Shown piece after piece: positions 1-11,540 of a stretch of 64,000 nucleotides of DNA. The stretch covers positions 1 through 64,000 of the forward strand of contig NZ_JAAEAH010000040.1 of the NCBI RefSeq assembly GCF_010998615.1, read 5' to 3'. Within the stretch, counting starts at the first letter, position 1; each line of letters opens with the position of its first letter. Origin of the DNA: Myxococcus sp. CA023 (GTDB taxonomy: Bacteria > Myxococcota > Myxococcia > Myxococcales > Myxococcaceae). The translations under genes and the position numbers were made by a program. Under the pieces are notes generated by a model that worked only from the letters and a program-made list of their open reading frames with translations, searched no databases and had not been told where the DNA came from.

Positions 1-63
1 GGCATCCTGGGCGAGGGCGGGGGACGCGAGCGAAACGAGCAGGGCCAGGGACCAGTGGCGCAT
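1..63 (-). CDS. N-terminal fragment of an exported protein (signal peptide only)
   Basis: Reading the minus strand from the ATG at 63 gives 21 residues beginning [20 protein letters not shown]: a basic start, a hydrophobic core and an ALA-type signal peptidase I site. The rest of the gene lies outside the window, so the mature product cannot be named. It is divergent from carB and about 120 bp from it. Confidence concerns the presence of a secreted-protein start only. Confidence 0.6.
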   Translation of the reverse strand, partial: MRHWSLALLVSLASPALAQDA

Positions 64-185
64 GGAACCTCCGTGGGCGGCGGAGCCTAGCAGAGGACCG
101 CGGGCGGGGCCCGGCGTCCGTGCGAGCGGGCCGCTTCAACACAGTCCTCGCATGTGGGGGCGGAGGTTGGTATGGGGGCGCCCCG

Positions 186-3437
<3,252 letters not shown>

Positions 3438-3466
3438 ACCGGAGCGCTCATTTGACGTGAGTCATG

Positions 3467-3495
3467 CGGCCCCGCTCCTCCTGGGAGTGGGGCCG
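3467..3495. terminator. Bidirectional hairpin between convergent carB and OYE genes
   Basis: A 12-bp stem (CGGCCCCGCTCC / GGAGTGGGGCCG, one G-T pair) with a five-base loop lies 30 bp after the carB stop and 20 bp before the stop of the convergent gene. There is no clear T-tract, which is common in high-GC genomes. The position between two convergent stops supports termination for both. Confidence 0.6.
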
Positions 3496-3514
3496 TCTGC
3501 GTTTCAGGGCCGCC

Positions 3515-4600
3515 TCAGGCCGGTTGGTCCGTTACGAAGCCTCGCCAGTTGCGCATGTAGTTCACGAAGACGTCGGACAGGCCCTCGGCGTTGAGCGTGG
3601 TGGGGGACAGCGGCGGCACCTGGAGCGCGTCGCCTCGCTGCACGCGGCGCGGCCAGTCATGATTCGCGATGGCCGCGCGGCCCACGGCCACGGCATCCGC
3701 GCCGCGCGCGAGCTGCGCCTCCGCCTCCTCGCGCGTGCGCACCTCTCCCGCGACGACGATGCGCATGTCGGACCCCACGGCTGCGCGGAACAGCGGGGTC
3801 GCGTGCTGGTCCGGCCGCTTCTGCGTGTTGAGGGCCGCCTTCCAGAGGGACAGGTGGAGGATGTTCACGCCCTCTCCCTGGAGCATCCGGGCGACCTCTA
3901 GCGACTCATCCAGGTCGATACCCCGGGCCTGCCGCGCGTCCTCCGGTGAAATGCGGACGGAGAGAACCAAGGATGGCGCCGCGCGCCGCACCGCGCGGAC
4001 GGTCTCCTGAAGCAGGCGCCAGCGGTTCTCCAGCGAGCCGCCCCATCGGTCTTGCCGGCGGTTGAAGACGGTGCTCAGGAACTGCGAGAACAGGTAGCCG
4101 TGCGCCCCATGGAGTTCCACGGCGTCGAACCCCGCCTCGGCGCAGCGGCGCGCCGCGTTCGCGAAGGCCGCGATGACGCCCTCGATGTCGGCCTCGGTGG
4201 CTTCGCGGCAGCGGAGGCTGTCCGCGTCATACGCGCTGGCGCTCCACACCTCGCGCTGGCTGACCTCGGCGTTGGCGCGAAGTCCTCCGTGGAAGAGCTG
4301 CGCGGAGAGCAGGGCGCCCCCTTCATGGATGCGCGCGGCCATGCGCTTCAGTCCGGGCAGCATCGCGTCGTCGTGAACGCCCAGCTCGCCCGGCCACGTC
4401 TTGCCGTCCTGGGAAACGTAGGCGGCGCACGTCTCCACCATGCCGAACCCGCCATCGGCGCGCATCGCGAGGAAGCGAAGCTCCGCATCGGAGAGCGCGC
4501 CATCGGGATGGCTCTGGGTGTTCGTCAGGGGCGCCAGCCAGATGCGGTTGGGCGCGATGACACTCTTTCGGAGCTCGAGGGGAGCGAACAGGTCGGTCAT
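3515..4600 (-). CDS. NADH:flavin oxidoreductase / Old Yellow Enzyme family protein
   Basis: FMN-dependent ene-reductase family, 361 residues, a TIM barrel. Seen: N-terminal LFAPLELRKSVIAPNRIWLAP, the substrate/FMN motif FDAVELHGAHGYLFSQFLS, the family signature NRRQDRWGGSLENRWR, and a C-terminal phosphate-binding stretch with GADAVAVGRAAIANHDWP. The ATG at 4600 is chosen because the conserved domain starts at once (MTDLFAPL); the open frame upstream is not conserved-looking. It is divergent from the desaturase gene. The physiological substrate (an activated alkene or a xenobiotic) cannot be read from sequence. Confidence 0.92.
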   Translation of the reverse strand: MTDLFAPLELRKSVIAPNRIWLAPLTNTQSHPDGALSDAELRFLAMRADGGFGMVETCAAYVSQDGKTWPGELGVHDDAMLPGLKRMAARIHEGGALLSAQLFHGGLRANAEVSQREVWSASAYDADSLRCREATEADIEGVIAAFANAARRCAEAGFDAVELHGAHGYLFSQFLSTVFNRRQDRWGGSLENRWRLLQETVRAVRRAAPSLVLSVRISPEDARQARGIDLDESLEVARMLQGEGVNILHLSLWKAALNTQKRPDQHATPLFRAAVGSDMRIVVAGEVRTREEAEAQLARGADAVAVGRAAIANHDWPRRVQRGDALQVPPLSPTTLNAEGLSDVFVNYMRNWRGFVTDQPA

Positions 4601-4892
4601 GACGGCATCTCGCTTTCGAAGTGGGCGGGTCCATTCGCTCGGGCTGATGGGGGCGCCAGGCCGCTTGCCTTGCCGCGCGGCGGCCTGCTTCCCCTTGACG
4701 TCGATGTCGCCCTGTGGGTCGGACTCGGGGCGCGGGTATAACCTGCGCCTCGGGGCTCCGCATGGCCTCGTTCGAAAGCAGGGGCGGAGGGAAAGCGTGG
4801 CTGGACGCCCGCGGACCCCGGCGGCTACGGTTCGCGCCGAGCTGTTGCCCCCCTTCCCCCGTGTCCACCTCCGCGACCGAGGAGAGCCGTTC
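4601..4892. other. Divergent intergenic region, no gene seen
   Basis: This stretch separates the divergent OYE and desaturase genes and should hold both promoters. A TTGACG at 4695-4700 and a TATAAC at 4737-4742 are visible but are 36 bp apart, too far to form one sigma-70 promoter. No operator-like repeat was found. Confidence 0.4.
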
Positions 4893-6044
4893 ATGCCGTC
4901 CCAGGCTGCCCCCGACTTCGACATTTCTTCCGTGGACGTGGATGGGTTTCTCCGTGAGTTGAAGGCGCTTCGTGAGCAACTGGACGCATCGCTGGGCGAG
5001 GCGGATGCGGCGCACCTCCGGAAAATTGAGCGCTGGGGTAGGGCGGCGACCGCGCTGGGTGCGGCGACCTGCTGGCTGGCGCCGAACCCGCTCAGCGCGG
5101 CGGCGCTCAGTGTCGGGCGGTCCACGCGTTGGCTGCTGATGCACCACGTGGGGCATCGGGGCTACGACCGGGTGCCGGGGCTTCCGGCGTCTCGCACGGG
5201 GAAGGGGTTCGCGAAGGGGAGCCGCCGCTATCTGGACTGGCTCGACTGGATGCTGCCGGAGGCCTGGGTGTTCGAGCACAACGTGCTCCACCACTCGCAC
5301 ACCGGCGAGGATGCGGACCCCGACCTCCTGGAGCGCAACGCGGAGGGGACCCTGCGCAACCCGGACCGCCCGCTGGCGCTGCGGTACGTGCAGCTCGCGC
5401 TGCTCGCGCTGACGTGGCGGGCCAGCTACTACGCGCCGGAGACGCTCAGTTCGCTGCGCCGGAAGGGCCGGCGCAAGGGTGGGGAGCTGACGCGCGAGGA
5501 GCTGAAGGAGCTGCTGCTGAGCTGCTATCTGCCGTATTCGGCCGTGCAGTTCGGGCTCTTCCCGGCGCTCTACCTGGTGCTGGGGCCGTGGGCGTCGTTC
5601 AGCGCCTTCTGCAACTCGGTGATGGCGGACATCCTCACCAGCCTGCACACGTTCCTGGTGGTCGGGCCGAACCACACGGGCGAGGACCTGTACCGGTTCG
5701 ACTCGAAGCCGGAGAGCCGTGGCGAGCGCTACGTGCAGCAGGTGATTGGCAGCGCGAACTACCGCACGGGCGGGGACCTGAACGACTTCGCCCACCTGTG
5801 GCTGAACTACCAGATTGAGCACCACATCTGGCCGGACCTGCCGATGCTGAAGTACCGCGAGGTGCAGCCGCAGGTGAAGGCGCTTTGCGAGAAGTACGGC
5901 ATCCCCTACGTGCAGGAGAGCGTCTGGACCCGCGCGAAGAAGATGGTGGACGTCGTGGTGGGCAAGACGTCCATGCGGAAGCTCGCGCCGAAGCGCCAGG
6001 CCAGTGATGCCGGAGTGGCTGCTGCGCCTGCTCCCGCGGCCTGA
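4893..6044 (+). CDS. Membrane fatty acid desaturase family protein
   Basis: A 383-residue membrane di-iron desaturase. The three histidine clusters are present: MHHVGHRGYD (about residue 82), EHNVLHHSHTGED (about 128) and QIEHHIWPDLP (about 307). The last is the QIEHH box usual in acyl-lipid and front-end desaturases. Hydrophobic stretches near residues 45-70, 165-180 and 205-245 would place it in the inner membrane. The ATG at 4893 follows a GAGGAG ribosome site. The product presumably introduces a double bond into membrane lipid acyl chains; regioselectivity cannot be inferred. The C-terminus is Ala/Pro-rich and probably unstructured. Confidence 0.9.
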   Translation: MPSQAAPDFDISSVDVDGFLRELKALREQLDASLGEADAAHLRKIERWGRAATALGAATCWLAPNPLSAAALSVGRSTRWLLMHHVGHRGYDRVPGLPASRTGKGFAKGSRRYLDWLDWMLPEAWVFEHNVLHHSHTGEDADPDLLERNAEGTLRNPDRPLALRYVQLALLALTWRASYYAPETLSSLRRKGRRKGGELTREELKELLLSCYLPYSAVQFGLFPALYLVLGPWASFSAFCNSVMADILTSLHTFLVVGPNHTGEDLYRFDSKPESRGERYVQQVIGSANYRTGGDLNDFAHLWLNYQIEHHIWPDLPMLKYREVQPQVKALCEKYGIPYVQESVWTRAKKMVDVVVGKTSMRKLAPKRQASDAGVAAAPAPAA

Positions 6045-6059
6045 GGCAGGGACGTTCGG

Positions 6060-6542
6060 CTACTCGGTGTAGGCCGCGAGGTTCGCCAGGGTCGAGGTCA
6101 TTCCCTCGATGTGGTCTTCCTGGCGAATGCCTTCGGGCACGTCTTCACAGATGATGGTGACGCGGGTGCCCGCGGTGACGGGCGTCAGCGTCCAGGTCAT
6201 GGTCATCGTGCCCGCGTAGGCGGGGTCATCCGATTCGAACTCGAATCGCTGCACGACGCGTTCGTTGGGGACGAGCTCCACGAAGCGGCCCTCGACGACG
6301 TCCTCGTGCGCGGAGGTCTTCCCGGGCTCGGTGGGGTCCGCGTTGTCGTAGGAGAGTGTCATCCGGTACGTCCCGCCCGCGCGTGGCTCGAACGCGTGGA
6401 TGTGGCCCTTCATGCCTTCAGGTGGGAGCCAGGTCGCCACGGCCTCGGGCTCGACGAAGGCCCGGTAGAGGGCTTCTGGCGAGGCCGCGATGACTCGCGA
6501 AGCCGTGTCGGTTCTCTTCCCGGGGCCTGTCGTGTTCGTCAC
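6060..6542 (-). CDS. SRPBCC/AHSA1 (START-like) domain protein
   Basis: A 160-residue single-domain protein of the AHSA1-like SRPBCC superfamily: SRVIAASPEALYRAFVEPEAVATWLPP at the N-terminus, then a beta-rich core with FEPRAGGTYRMTL and the C-terminal helix EGMTSTLANLA. The fold has a hydrophobic ligand pocket; the ligand is unknown. It is convergent with the desaturase (15 bp apart). The upstream neighbour on the same strand is 29 bp away, so the two may be cotranscribed. Confidence 0.85.
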   Translation of the reverse strand: MTNTTGPGKRTDTASRVIAASPEALYRAFVEPEAVATWLPPEGMKGHIHAFEPRAGGTYRMTLSYDNADPTEPGKTSAHEDVVEGRFVELVPNERVVQRFEFESDDPAYAGTMTMTWTLTPVTAGTRVTIICEDVPEGIRQEDHIEGMTSTLANLAAYTE

Positions 6543-6571
6543 GGGGGCATCCTGTTCGTGAGCGGTGCGGC

Positions 6572-7051
6572 TTACGCGCGCCGCGTGGTGCGTGTCAGCG
6601 TCTTCCTCGGCGGAGCTTCGGCGGCGTCGTGCCGGACGGCCTCGACATCCACCACGCGCGAGCCATCTGGCGGAACCGGTGGGCCCAGCGTCACCACGAG
6701 CACTCGGTAGGACTCCTCCAGCCGCTTGTGCAGCTTGGAGAAGATCAGCTGGGCGGTGCCGGGCATGTCCTCGGTGTACGTGAAGTACCAGCGCAGCTCT
6801 TCCAGGCGGCCGTAGAAGTGGTCCACCACGGCTTGTTCCTGTTCGGGCAGGTGGATGAGCTGGTCGAACGCGCCGTCGGCGTACCGTGACGCGATGGTGC
6901 CCAGGAGCGGTTCGCGGCTGCGCAGGCGGGAGAAGAGGACGAACATCTCATCCCGGCGGGCATCGAGCCTGCGCATGATGCCCGCGGCGTCCATCGCGAG
7001 CAGGTTTCGGACGCGGGAGGCCATTTCATCGGCCTTCTTGCGACGAGCCAT
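6572..7051 (-). CDS. Conserved-looking hypothetical protein, helical, 159 aa
   Basis: No family recognised. The product is mostly predicted helix (KKADEMASRVRNLLAMDAAG, then EEQAVVDHFYGRLEELRWYF-like segments), with a charged C-terminal tail ending KTLTRTTRRA. It has no signal peptide, membrane segment or cysteine motif, so it is probably cytosolic. It sits 17 bp downstream of the TonB-like gene and 29 bp upstream of the SRPBCC gene, suggesting a three-gene minus-strand operon. Confidence 0.7.
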   Translation of the reverse strand: MARRKKADEMASRVRNLLAMDAAGIMRRLDARRDEMFVLFSRLRSREPLLGTIASRYADGAFDQLIHLPEQEQAVVDHFYGRLEELRWYFTYTEDMPGTAQLIFSKLHKRLEESYRVLVVTLGPPVPPDGSRVVDVEAVRHDAAEAPPRKTLTRTTRRA

Positions 7052-7068
7052 GGCGCGTCAGCCTAGCA

Positions 7069-8316
7069 TCAGTAGACGCGCAACAAGTGGGACCGGCACA
7101 CGAACCGTGGGTTGCGGAAGTCGATGACCTCGATTTCGCCCGTCGTCTCCTCGAAGCGTCCGGCCAGGATGCCAGCAGCGCTCGTCGCGGCGATGTACCA
7201 GGCGTCCTGTCCCTTCAGTTCCTTGAGCTTGCGCAGGTACACGACGCGGCCTTCCACGGCCCACAAGGTATGGATGCCGTCGGCTCGGACACCTCGCGCG
7301 CCAGCGGGTGGCCCAGCGAGCTTCGCCAGTGACGCCGGAATGGCGTTCAGGACGTAGGCGTCGTAGGCCGGGTTGCCACTCAGCGAGATGAGCTTCGCAT
7401 CGCGCAGGGTGCCATCCACTTCCTGCGTCAGCTCCAGCGTCACGACGAGCTTCGAGCCGCCACCCGTGGCCAGATGTTGGAGCTCCTGACCCGCCTGGGC
7501 GAAGCGGCGCGGCCGCTCCATGGATTCGTCTCCGGCGCGCTGCTGGATGTCGTAGAGCCGTTCGGTCGTGGTGGGCGCCTTCGGCGGTGGGCCGTCTCCT
7601 GGATTGCCAGCCGCTCCGAAGCTGCTGGCTCGGGAAGCCCAGGCGGTCCCTGCCTGATTCACCAGGCTGGTGCCTGGGAATACCGGCGCATCTTCGAGGC
7701 CCTTCTCAAGCGCCTCTCGAAGGCGGCTGAAGTACGGGTCGATGAGACCGTTGGCGACGCGAAGCTGGGCCCGCTCGTCGACGATGAATTCCTCCACACG
7801 CCCCGCGACGATGGCCTCCTCCTGCGCGGCGAGCTGCTCACGGGAAGGTGCCGGGTCGCCAGGGCGCAACGTGCGTCCACTCGGTGTCCGTGGACCGGCG
7901 AGCGGCGCTTCTCCTGGCACCAGGAACGAGGGCAGGGACCCGGCGCCAGCCTGGAGTTGTTGCGGCCTGCGCGGGGCGTCCGGCGGCGATGCGGTGGTCT
8001 CCGGCGCAGCACCCGTGTCGGGTGCGTCGGGAGGGGCGAGGGATGGCGCAGCGATGAGGCCATCCCCGGCAGGTGTCTTTCTCACCTGCTTTCCCTTGGG
8101 ACGAGGCGTGGGCGCCGAAGGTGCAGGCAGCCCCGGGAGCGGTGGAGGCGTCAGCACAGGCGGCGTGGTGACGATGTCCACCGCGAGAGGTTTCGACGTG
8201 ACGGCCCGGCGAGGTGCACGCTCCGGCGGGTCGACAGACCCAAGCAGCAAGAGCAGCCCCACGTGGATGACGAGCGATACCAGCGCGGCCCCGCCGAGTC
8301 GTCGCATCCGCCGCAT
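7069..8316 (-). CDS. TonB-like energy-transducer family protein
   Basis: A 415-residue protein with one N-terminal transmembrane helix (GGAALVSLVIHVGLLLLLGS), a long Pro-rich periplasmic spacer (about residues 30-200) and a C-terminal segment like the TonB C domain (LVVTLELTQEVDGTLRDAKL, then NPAYDAYVLNAIPASLAKL). This is the TonB/AgmX-type layout that couples inner-membrane proton-motive force to outer-membrane partners. No ExbB/ExbD or receptor gene is adjacent, so the partner is unknown. The ATG at 8316 follows GGGAG at five bases; an upstream ATG at 8364 is possible. Confidence 0.75.
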   Translation of the reverse strand: MRRMRRLGGAALVSLVIHVGLLLLLGSVDPPERAPRRAVTSKPLAVDIVTTPPVLTPPPLPGLPAPSAPTPRPKGKQVRKTPAGDGLIAAPSLAPPDAPDTGAAPETTASPPDAPRRPQQLQAGAGSLPSFLVPGEAPLAGPRTPSGRTLRPGDPAPSREQLAAQEEAIVAGRVEEFIVDERAQLRVANGLIDPYFSRLREALEKGLEDAPVFPGTSLVNQAGTAWASRASSFGAAGNPGDGPPPKAPTTTERLYDIQQRAGDESMERPRRFAQAGQELQHLATGGGSKLVVTLELTQEVDGTLRDAKLISLSGNPAYDAYVLNAIPASLAKLAGPPAGARGVRADGIHTLWAVEGRVVYLRKLKELKGQDAWYIAATSAAGILAGRFEETTGEIEVIDFRNPRFVCRSHLLRVY

Positions 8317-8545
8317 CTCGACTCCCACGCTCCCTGGGACGGGGCCTCCACGTCCTGCCAGCATATCCAACACGGACCTTGGCCTGGACACGCCTACGTC
8401 CCGCCGTGCGCGCCATTGCGTGCAGTCCCCATCAGGACATGGGGTGCGACCGTGCGGTGCCCAACGCAATGACTCGCTGCGGCAAGTGGTTCGTTTCGCG
8501 CCGTCTGTCTCGCGCGTCGGTTACGCTCAGTGCTTCGAGGCCACC

Positions 8546-9325
8546 ATGAACAACGCTCCTGATGATGGCTGTCCGGCCGACCAGCGCTTGCTGCGGAGAC
8601 CGGGTAGAACGATGCCAGACGCGCTCCGGCAGTTCGTCGCGGAGACCTGGGTCTTCCGCAGGCAGGAGGAACTGGAGGCGGGGCTGCGCTTCGCCCGATT
8701 GGCGGGAGCGCTCGAGCAGCTGGCCACGCCCGAAACGCTGGTGGAACTCGCGCGCCGCGCTGCGGAGGACGAACGGCGCCACGCGGGCATGTGCGAGCTG
8801 ATGGCGCGCACCTACGGACAAGAGGTGATGCCCCCCGCTCCCCTGGTGGCGCGGGAGACTGCTCCGCAAGCCCTCGGCTTCAGCGAGCGCGTGCTCTACG
8901 AAGTCGTCGCCGCCTGCTGCATCTCAGAGACGGAGAGCACGGCCGGGTTGACCTCGGTGCTGGCCGTGGACGGACCACCCCGGGTGCGCGCGGTGCTTCG
9001 AGACATCCTTCGGGACGAGGTCGCGCACAGCCGGCTGGGGTGGGCCTACCTCGCGCATGCAGCCAAATCGGGCTCCGTGGCGTTCCTGTCGCCGTACCTG
9101 CCTGAGATGCTGGAGGAGAGCGTGTCGCCCCGGCTCTTCGCGAAGGGCCTGTCCGATGCGGAGGGTTCCATGCTCCTGGCGCACGGCGTGTTGCCGCATG
9201 CGCGCAAGCTTGAGGTGTTCGTTCAGGCCCTGCACGACGTCGTCTTTCCCGGGCTGGAACGGTGCGGAGTGGACACCACCCCCGGGCGGCAGTGGGTGGA
9301 GCGTTGTCGCCGGTCAGGAGCGTAG
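8546..9325 (+). CDS. Ferritin-like di-iron domain protein
   Basis: A 259-residue four-helix ferritin-like protein. Candidate metal ligands are the two ExxH motifs EDERRH (about residue 75) and DEVAHS (about 155), with E-rich helix CCISETEST between them. This is the pattern of di-iron ferritin-like and rubrerythrin-type enzymes. The open frame runs much further upstream, but homology-like content starts at the ATG at 8546. It lies 22 bp ahead of def and may be cotranscribed with it. The reaction is unknown. Confidence 0.72.
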   Translation: MNNAPDDGCPADQRLLRRPGRTMPDALRQFVAETWVFRRQEELEAGLRFARLAGALEQLATPETLVELARRAAEDERRHAGMCELMARTYGQEVMPPAPLVARETAPQALGFSERVLYEVVAACCISETESTAGLTSVLAVDGPPRVRAVLRDILRDEVAHSRLGWAYLAHAAKSGSVAFLSPYLPEMLEESVSPRLFAKGLSDAEGSMLLAHGVLPHARKLEVFVQALHDVVFPGLERCGVDTTPGRQWVERCRRSGA

Positions 9326-9347
9326 CGGGCCCTGCTACGCTGGCGGC

Positions 9348-9953
9348 ATGGTGCTCAAGATTGTCCAGGCAGGGGACCCGGTGCTGCGTCGGAAGGCGCG
9401 CGATTTGACGCCGGAGGAGATTGCCAGCCCGGAGACGGCGCGGCTCATCGAGCAGATGCGCGACACGATGCGGGACGCACCCGGCGTCGGGCTGGCGGCG
9501 CCCCAGGTCGGCGTGGGCCTGCGAGTCATCGTCATCGAGGACCGGCCCGAGTATCAGGCAGGCCTCTCGGAGAGCGAGCGGGCGGCGCGAGGACGGAAGC
9601 CCGTTCCCTTTCACGTGCTCATCAATCCCAGGCTGGTGGTGGAGGACGCGGCACCCGCGGAGTTCCACGAAGGGTGCCTGAGCGTGTCGGGCTTCGCGGC
9701 CCTGGTGCCCCGCGCCTGCGCCGTGCGCGTGGACGCACTCGATGAGCACGGCCAGCCCGTGACGGTCCAGGCCCGGGGCTGGTACGCACGCATTCTCCAA
9801 CACGAGCTGGACCACCTGGACGGCACGCTCTACGTGGACCGGATGGAGACACGGAGCTTCACCACCGCGGAGAACCATCGCCGGTACCAGGCGGGGCGCA
9901 GCACCGCGGAACTGCGCGCCGAGCTGGGGCTGCCAGTGCCCGACAAGGGGTAG
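9348..9953 (+). CDS. def: Peptide deformylase
   Basis: Removes the formyl group from N-terminal methionine of nascent proteins. All three motifs are present: GVGLAAPQVG, EGCLSVSG and QHELDHLDG. The cysteine and two histidines bind the metal and the Glu of HELDH is catalytic. At 201 residues it is slightly longer than E. coli Def (169), with an insertion (YQAGLSESERAARGRKPVP) and a C-terminal extension. The ATG at 9348 gives a normal start, MVLKIVQAGDPVLRRKA. Confidence 0.95.
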   Translation: MVLKIVQAGDPVLRRKARDLTPEEIASPETARLIEQMRDTMRDAPGVGLAAPQVGVGLRVIVIEDRPEYQAGLSESERAARGRKPVPFHVLINPRLVVEDAAPAEFHEGCLSVSGFAALVPRACAVRVDALDEHGQPVTVQARGWYARILQHELDHLDGTLYVDRMETRSFTTAENHRRYQAGRSTAELRAELGLPVPDKG

Positions 9954-9971
9954 GGCACGACGTCTTTCGCG

Positions 9972-10466
9972 TCAGCCTTCGCGGCCGTGCGCCGCGGCCT
10001 TCAACTGGGCCGTGTCGACGCGGACGAAGATGGAATCACCCACCGCGGTCAGCGTCTCGCCCGCGAAGACTTCACAGAGGACTCGGCTCTTGCGTCCGAC
10101 TTCGCCCTCGACGCGTGCACGGAGGGTGAGCGGGACACCCATGGGCGTGGGTTTGATGAACTTCACGCCCAGGCTTCCGGTGACGCATTCGATGGCCGGC
10201 GAGCTGCCAGGTGAGCGGCCCTCGGCGCGGTAGTGGTACGCCATGGCCGTCCAGTTCGAGTGACAGTCGACCAGCATGGCAATCAGACCGCCGTAGACGA
10301 GCTCCGGCCAGCCGCTGTACCGGGCATCGGGCGTGTGGCGTGCCACCACGTGGATGCCGTCCTCATCCCAGTAGCTTTGGATATGCAGGCCGTGAGGGTT
10401 CTTGCTGCCGCAGCCGTAGCAGATGCCTTCTGGCGCGACGACTTCCTGGAGTGATGAGGTTTCCAT
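9972..10466 (-). CDS. PaaI-like hotdog thioesterase
   Basis: A hotdog-fold acyl-CoA thioesterase-like protein of 164 residues from the chosen start. An N-terminal CYGCGSKNPHGL segment, as in many PaaI-type proteins, is followed by the hotdog core GWPELVYGGLIAMLVDCHSN and GVKFIKPTPMGVPLTLRARV. The frame is open to an ATG at 10547, which would add 27 residues and abut the divergent gene; I prefer METSSLQEVV at 10466 because the domain starts there. The substrate is unknown. Confidence 0.82.
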   Translation of the reverse strand: METSSLQEVVAPEGICYGCGSKNPHGLHIQSYWDEDGIHVVARHTPDARYSGWPELVYGGLIAMLVDCHSNWTAMAYHYRAEGRSPGSSPAIECVTGSLGVKFIKPTPMGVPLTLRARVEGEVGRKSRVLCEVFAGETLTAVGDSIFVRVDTAQLKAAAHGREG

Positions 10467-10571
10467 GTGGGGCCCTGACTGGGAGGGAGGCGCAACGATG
10501 CGCACATCCTGGCCCAGCAGGGGCCTTTCGTCGCGTGTCTCGACCACATGCCCAGGATAGTGTCCGTGCCG

Positions 10572-11420
10572 ATGCTCACTGAAGTCCAGGCAGGTCCCTA
10601 CACAGTTCGAGGGGTGTCCGTGGGCGGCGTGTACACGTCGCTCCAGGTCCCCGAGTTGGACGTAGTGCTCGACGTGGGGCTACCCATTCGTTCCTTCTGT
10701 GGCTCGGACCGCATCTTCTTGAGCCACGCGCACCCGGACCATGCCAGCGGGCTCGGCTCGTTGCTCGGCATCCGTCGGCTCATCGGCAAGGGGGCACCCC
10801 AGGTCTTCCTGCCCGCGGAGATCGAGGAGAACGTCCAGGCGTCGCTCGCCGTGATGTCGCGGCTGCACCACACCTCCATGGCGGTGCACACCGTGCCGAT
10901 GTTGCCAGGGGACGTGCGGTCCCTGGGGCAAGGTCTGTTCGTCCGCGCGTTCCGGACGCATCACCCGGTGCCGTCGCTCGGCTACCAGTTCTTCCGCCGT
11001 GTCGCGAAGCTCCGCCTCGAGCACCAGTCACTCCCGCCTCAGGAAATCGCCAGGCGGCGGCAAGCAGGCGAAGCACTCTTCGACGAAGTGGAGCGGCTGG
11101 AGCTGGCCTATGCCACCGACACCGTGTCCCGCGTCCTGGACACGGAGCCAGGCCTCTTCGACTCGCGCGTGCTCATCCTCGAGTGCACCTTCGTCGACGC
11201 GCGCCACTCCGTGCAGGAGGCTCAGGCGAAGGCGCATCTCCACCTGGACGAACTCCTCGCGCGCGCGGACCAGTTCCGCAACGAGGCCCTGGTCCTCATG
11301 CACTTCAGCCAGGCGCTTCCTCCTGAATCCGTCCACGCCACGTTGCGCGCGCGACTGCCGCCGTCGCTGGCCGAACGCGTCCGCGTCTTCGCTCCCGAAG
11401 CGGGCCGTTGGTTCGGGTGA
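10572..11420 (+). CDS. MBL-fold metallo-hydrolase (RNase Z-like)
   Basis: A 282-residue metallo-beta-lactamase-fold hydrolase with the metal motif FLSHAHPDHASG (HxHxDH). Later histidines are in RTHHPVPSLGYQF and MHFSQALP, and an Asp is in AYATDTVSRVL. The overall order resembles the RNase Z/ElaC branch, but it is shorter and the substrate cannot be assigned. Start choice: ATG at 10572 (MLTEVQAGPYTVRG); an in-frame ATG at 10548 is also possible. Confidence 0.82.
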   Translation: MLTEVQAGPYTVRGVSVGGVYTSLQVPELDVVLDVGLPIRSFCGSDRIFLSHAHPDHASGLGSLLGIRRLIGKGAPQVFLPAEIEENVQASLAVMSRLHHTSMAVHTVPMLPGDVRSLGQGLFVRAFRTHHPVPSLGYQFFRRVAKLRLEHQSLPPQEIARRRQAGEALFDEVERLELAYATDTVSRVLDTEPGLFDSRVLILECTFVDARHSVQEAQAKAHLHLDELLARADQFRNEALVLMHFSQALPPESVHATLRARLPPSLAERVRVFAPEAGRWFG

Positions 11421-11540
11421 GCCGCGCGCGATGACACAAGAGGTACGGCAACTACGTGGCGGTGGTACAACACTGAGCTCCCGTCACTGCGTTGCACATG
11501 AATCGCGACTCGCCACGGAATACCTGTTAAAGCGCGGCGC

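Noticed and set aside
8427-8444. CCCCAT/ATGGGG inverted repeat between the TonB-like and ferritin-like genes
   Set aside because: Only a 6-bp stem, no T-tract, in a divergent promoter region. Neither terminator nor operator is supported.
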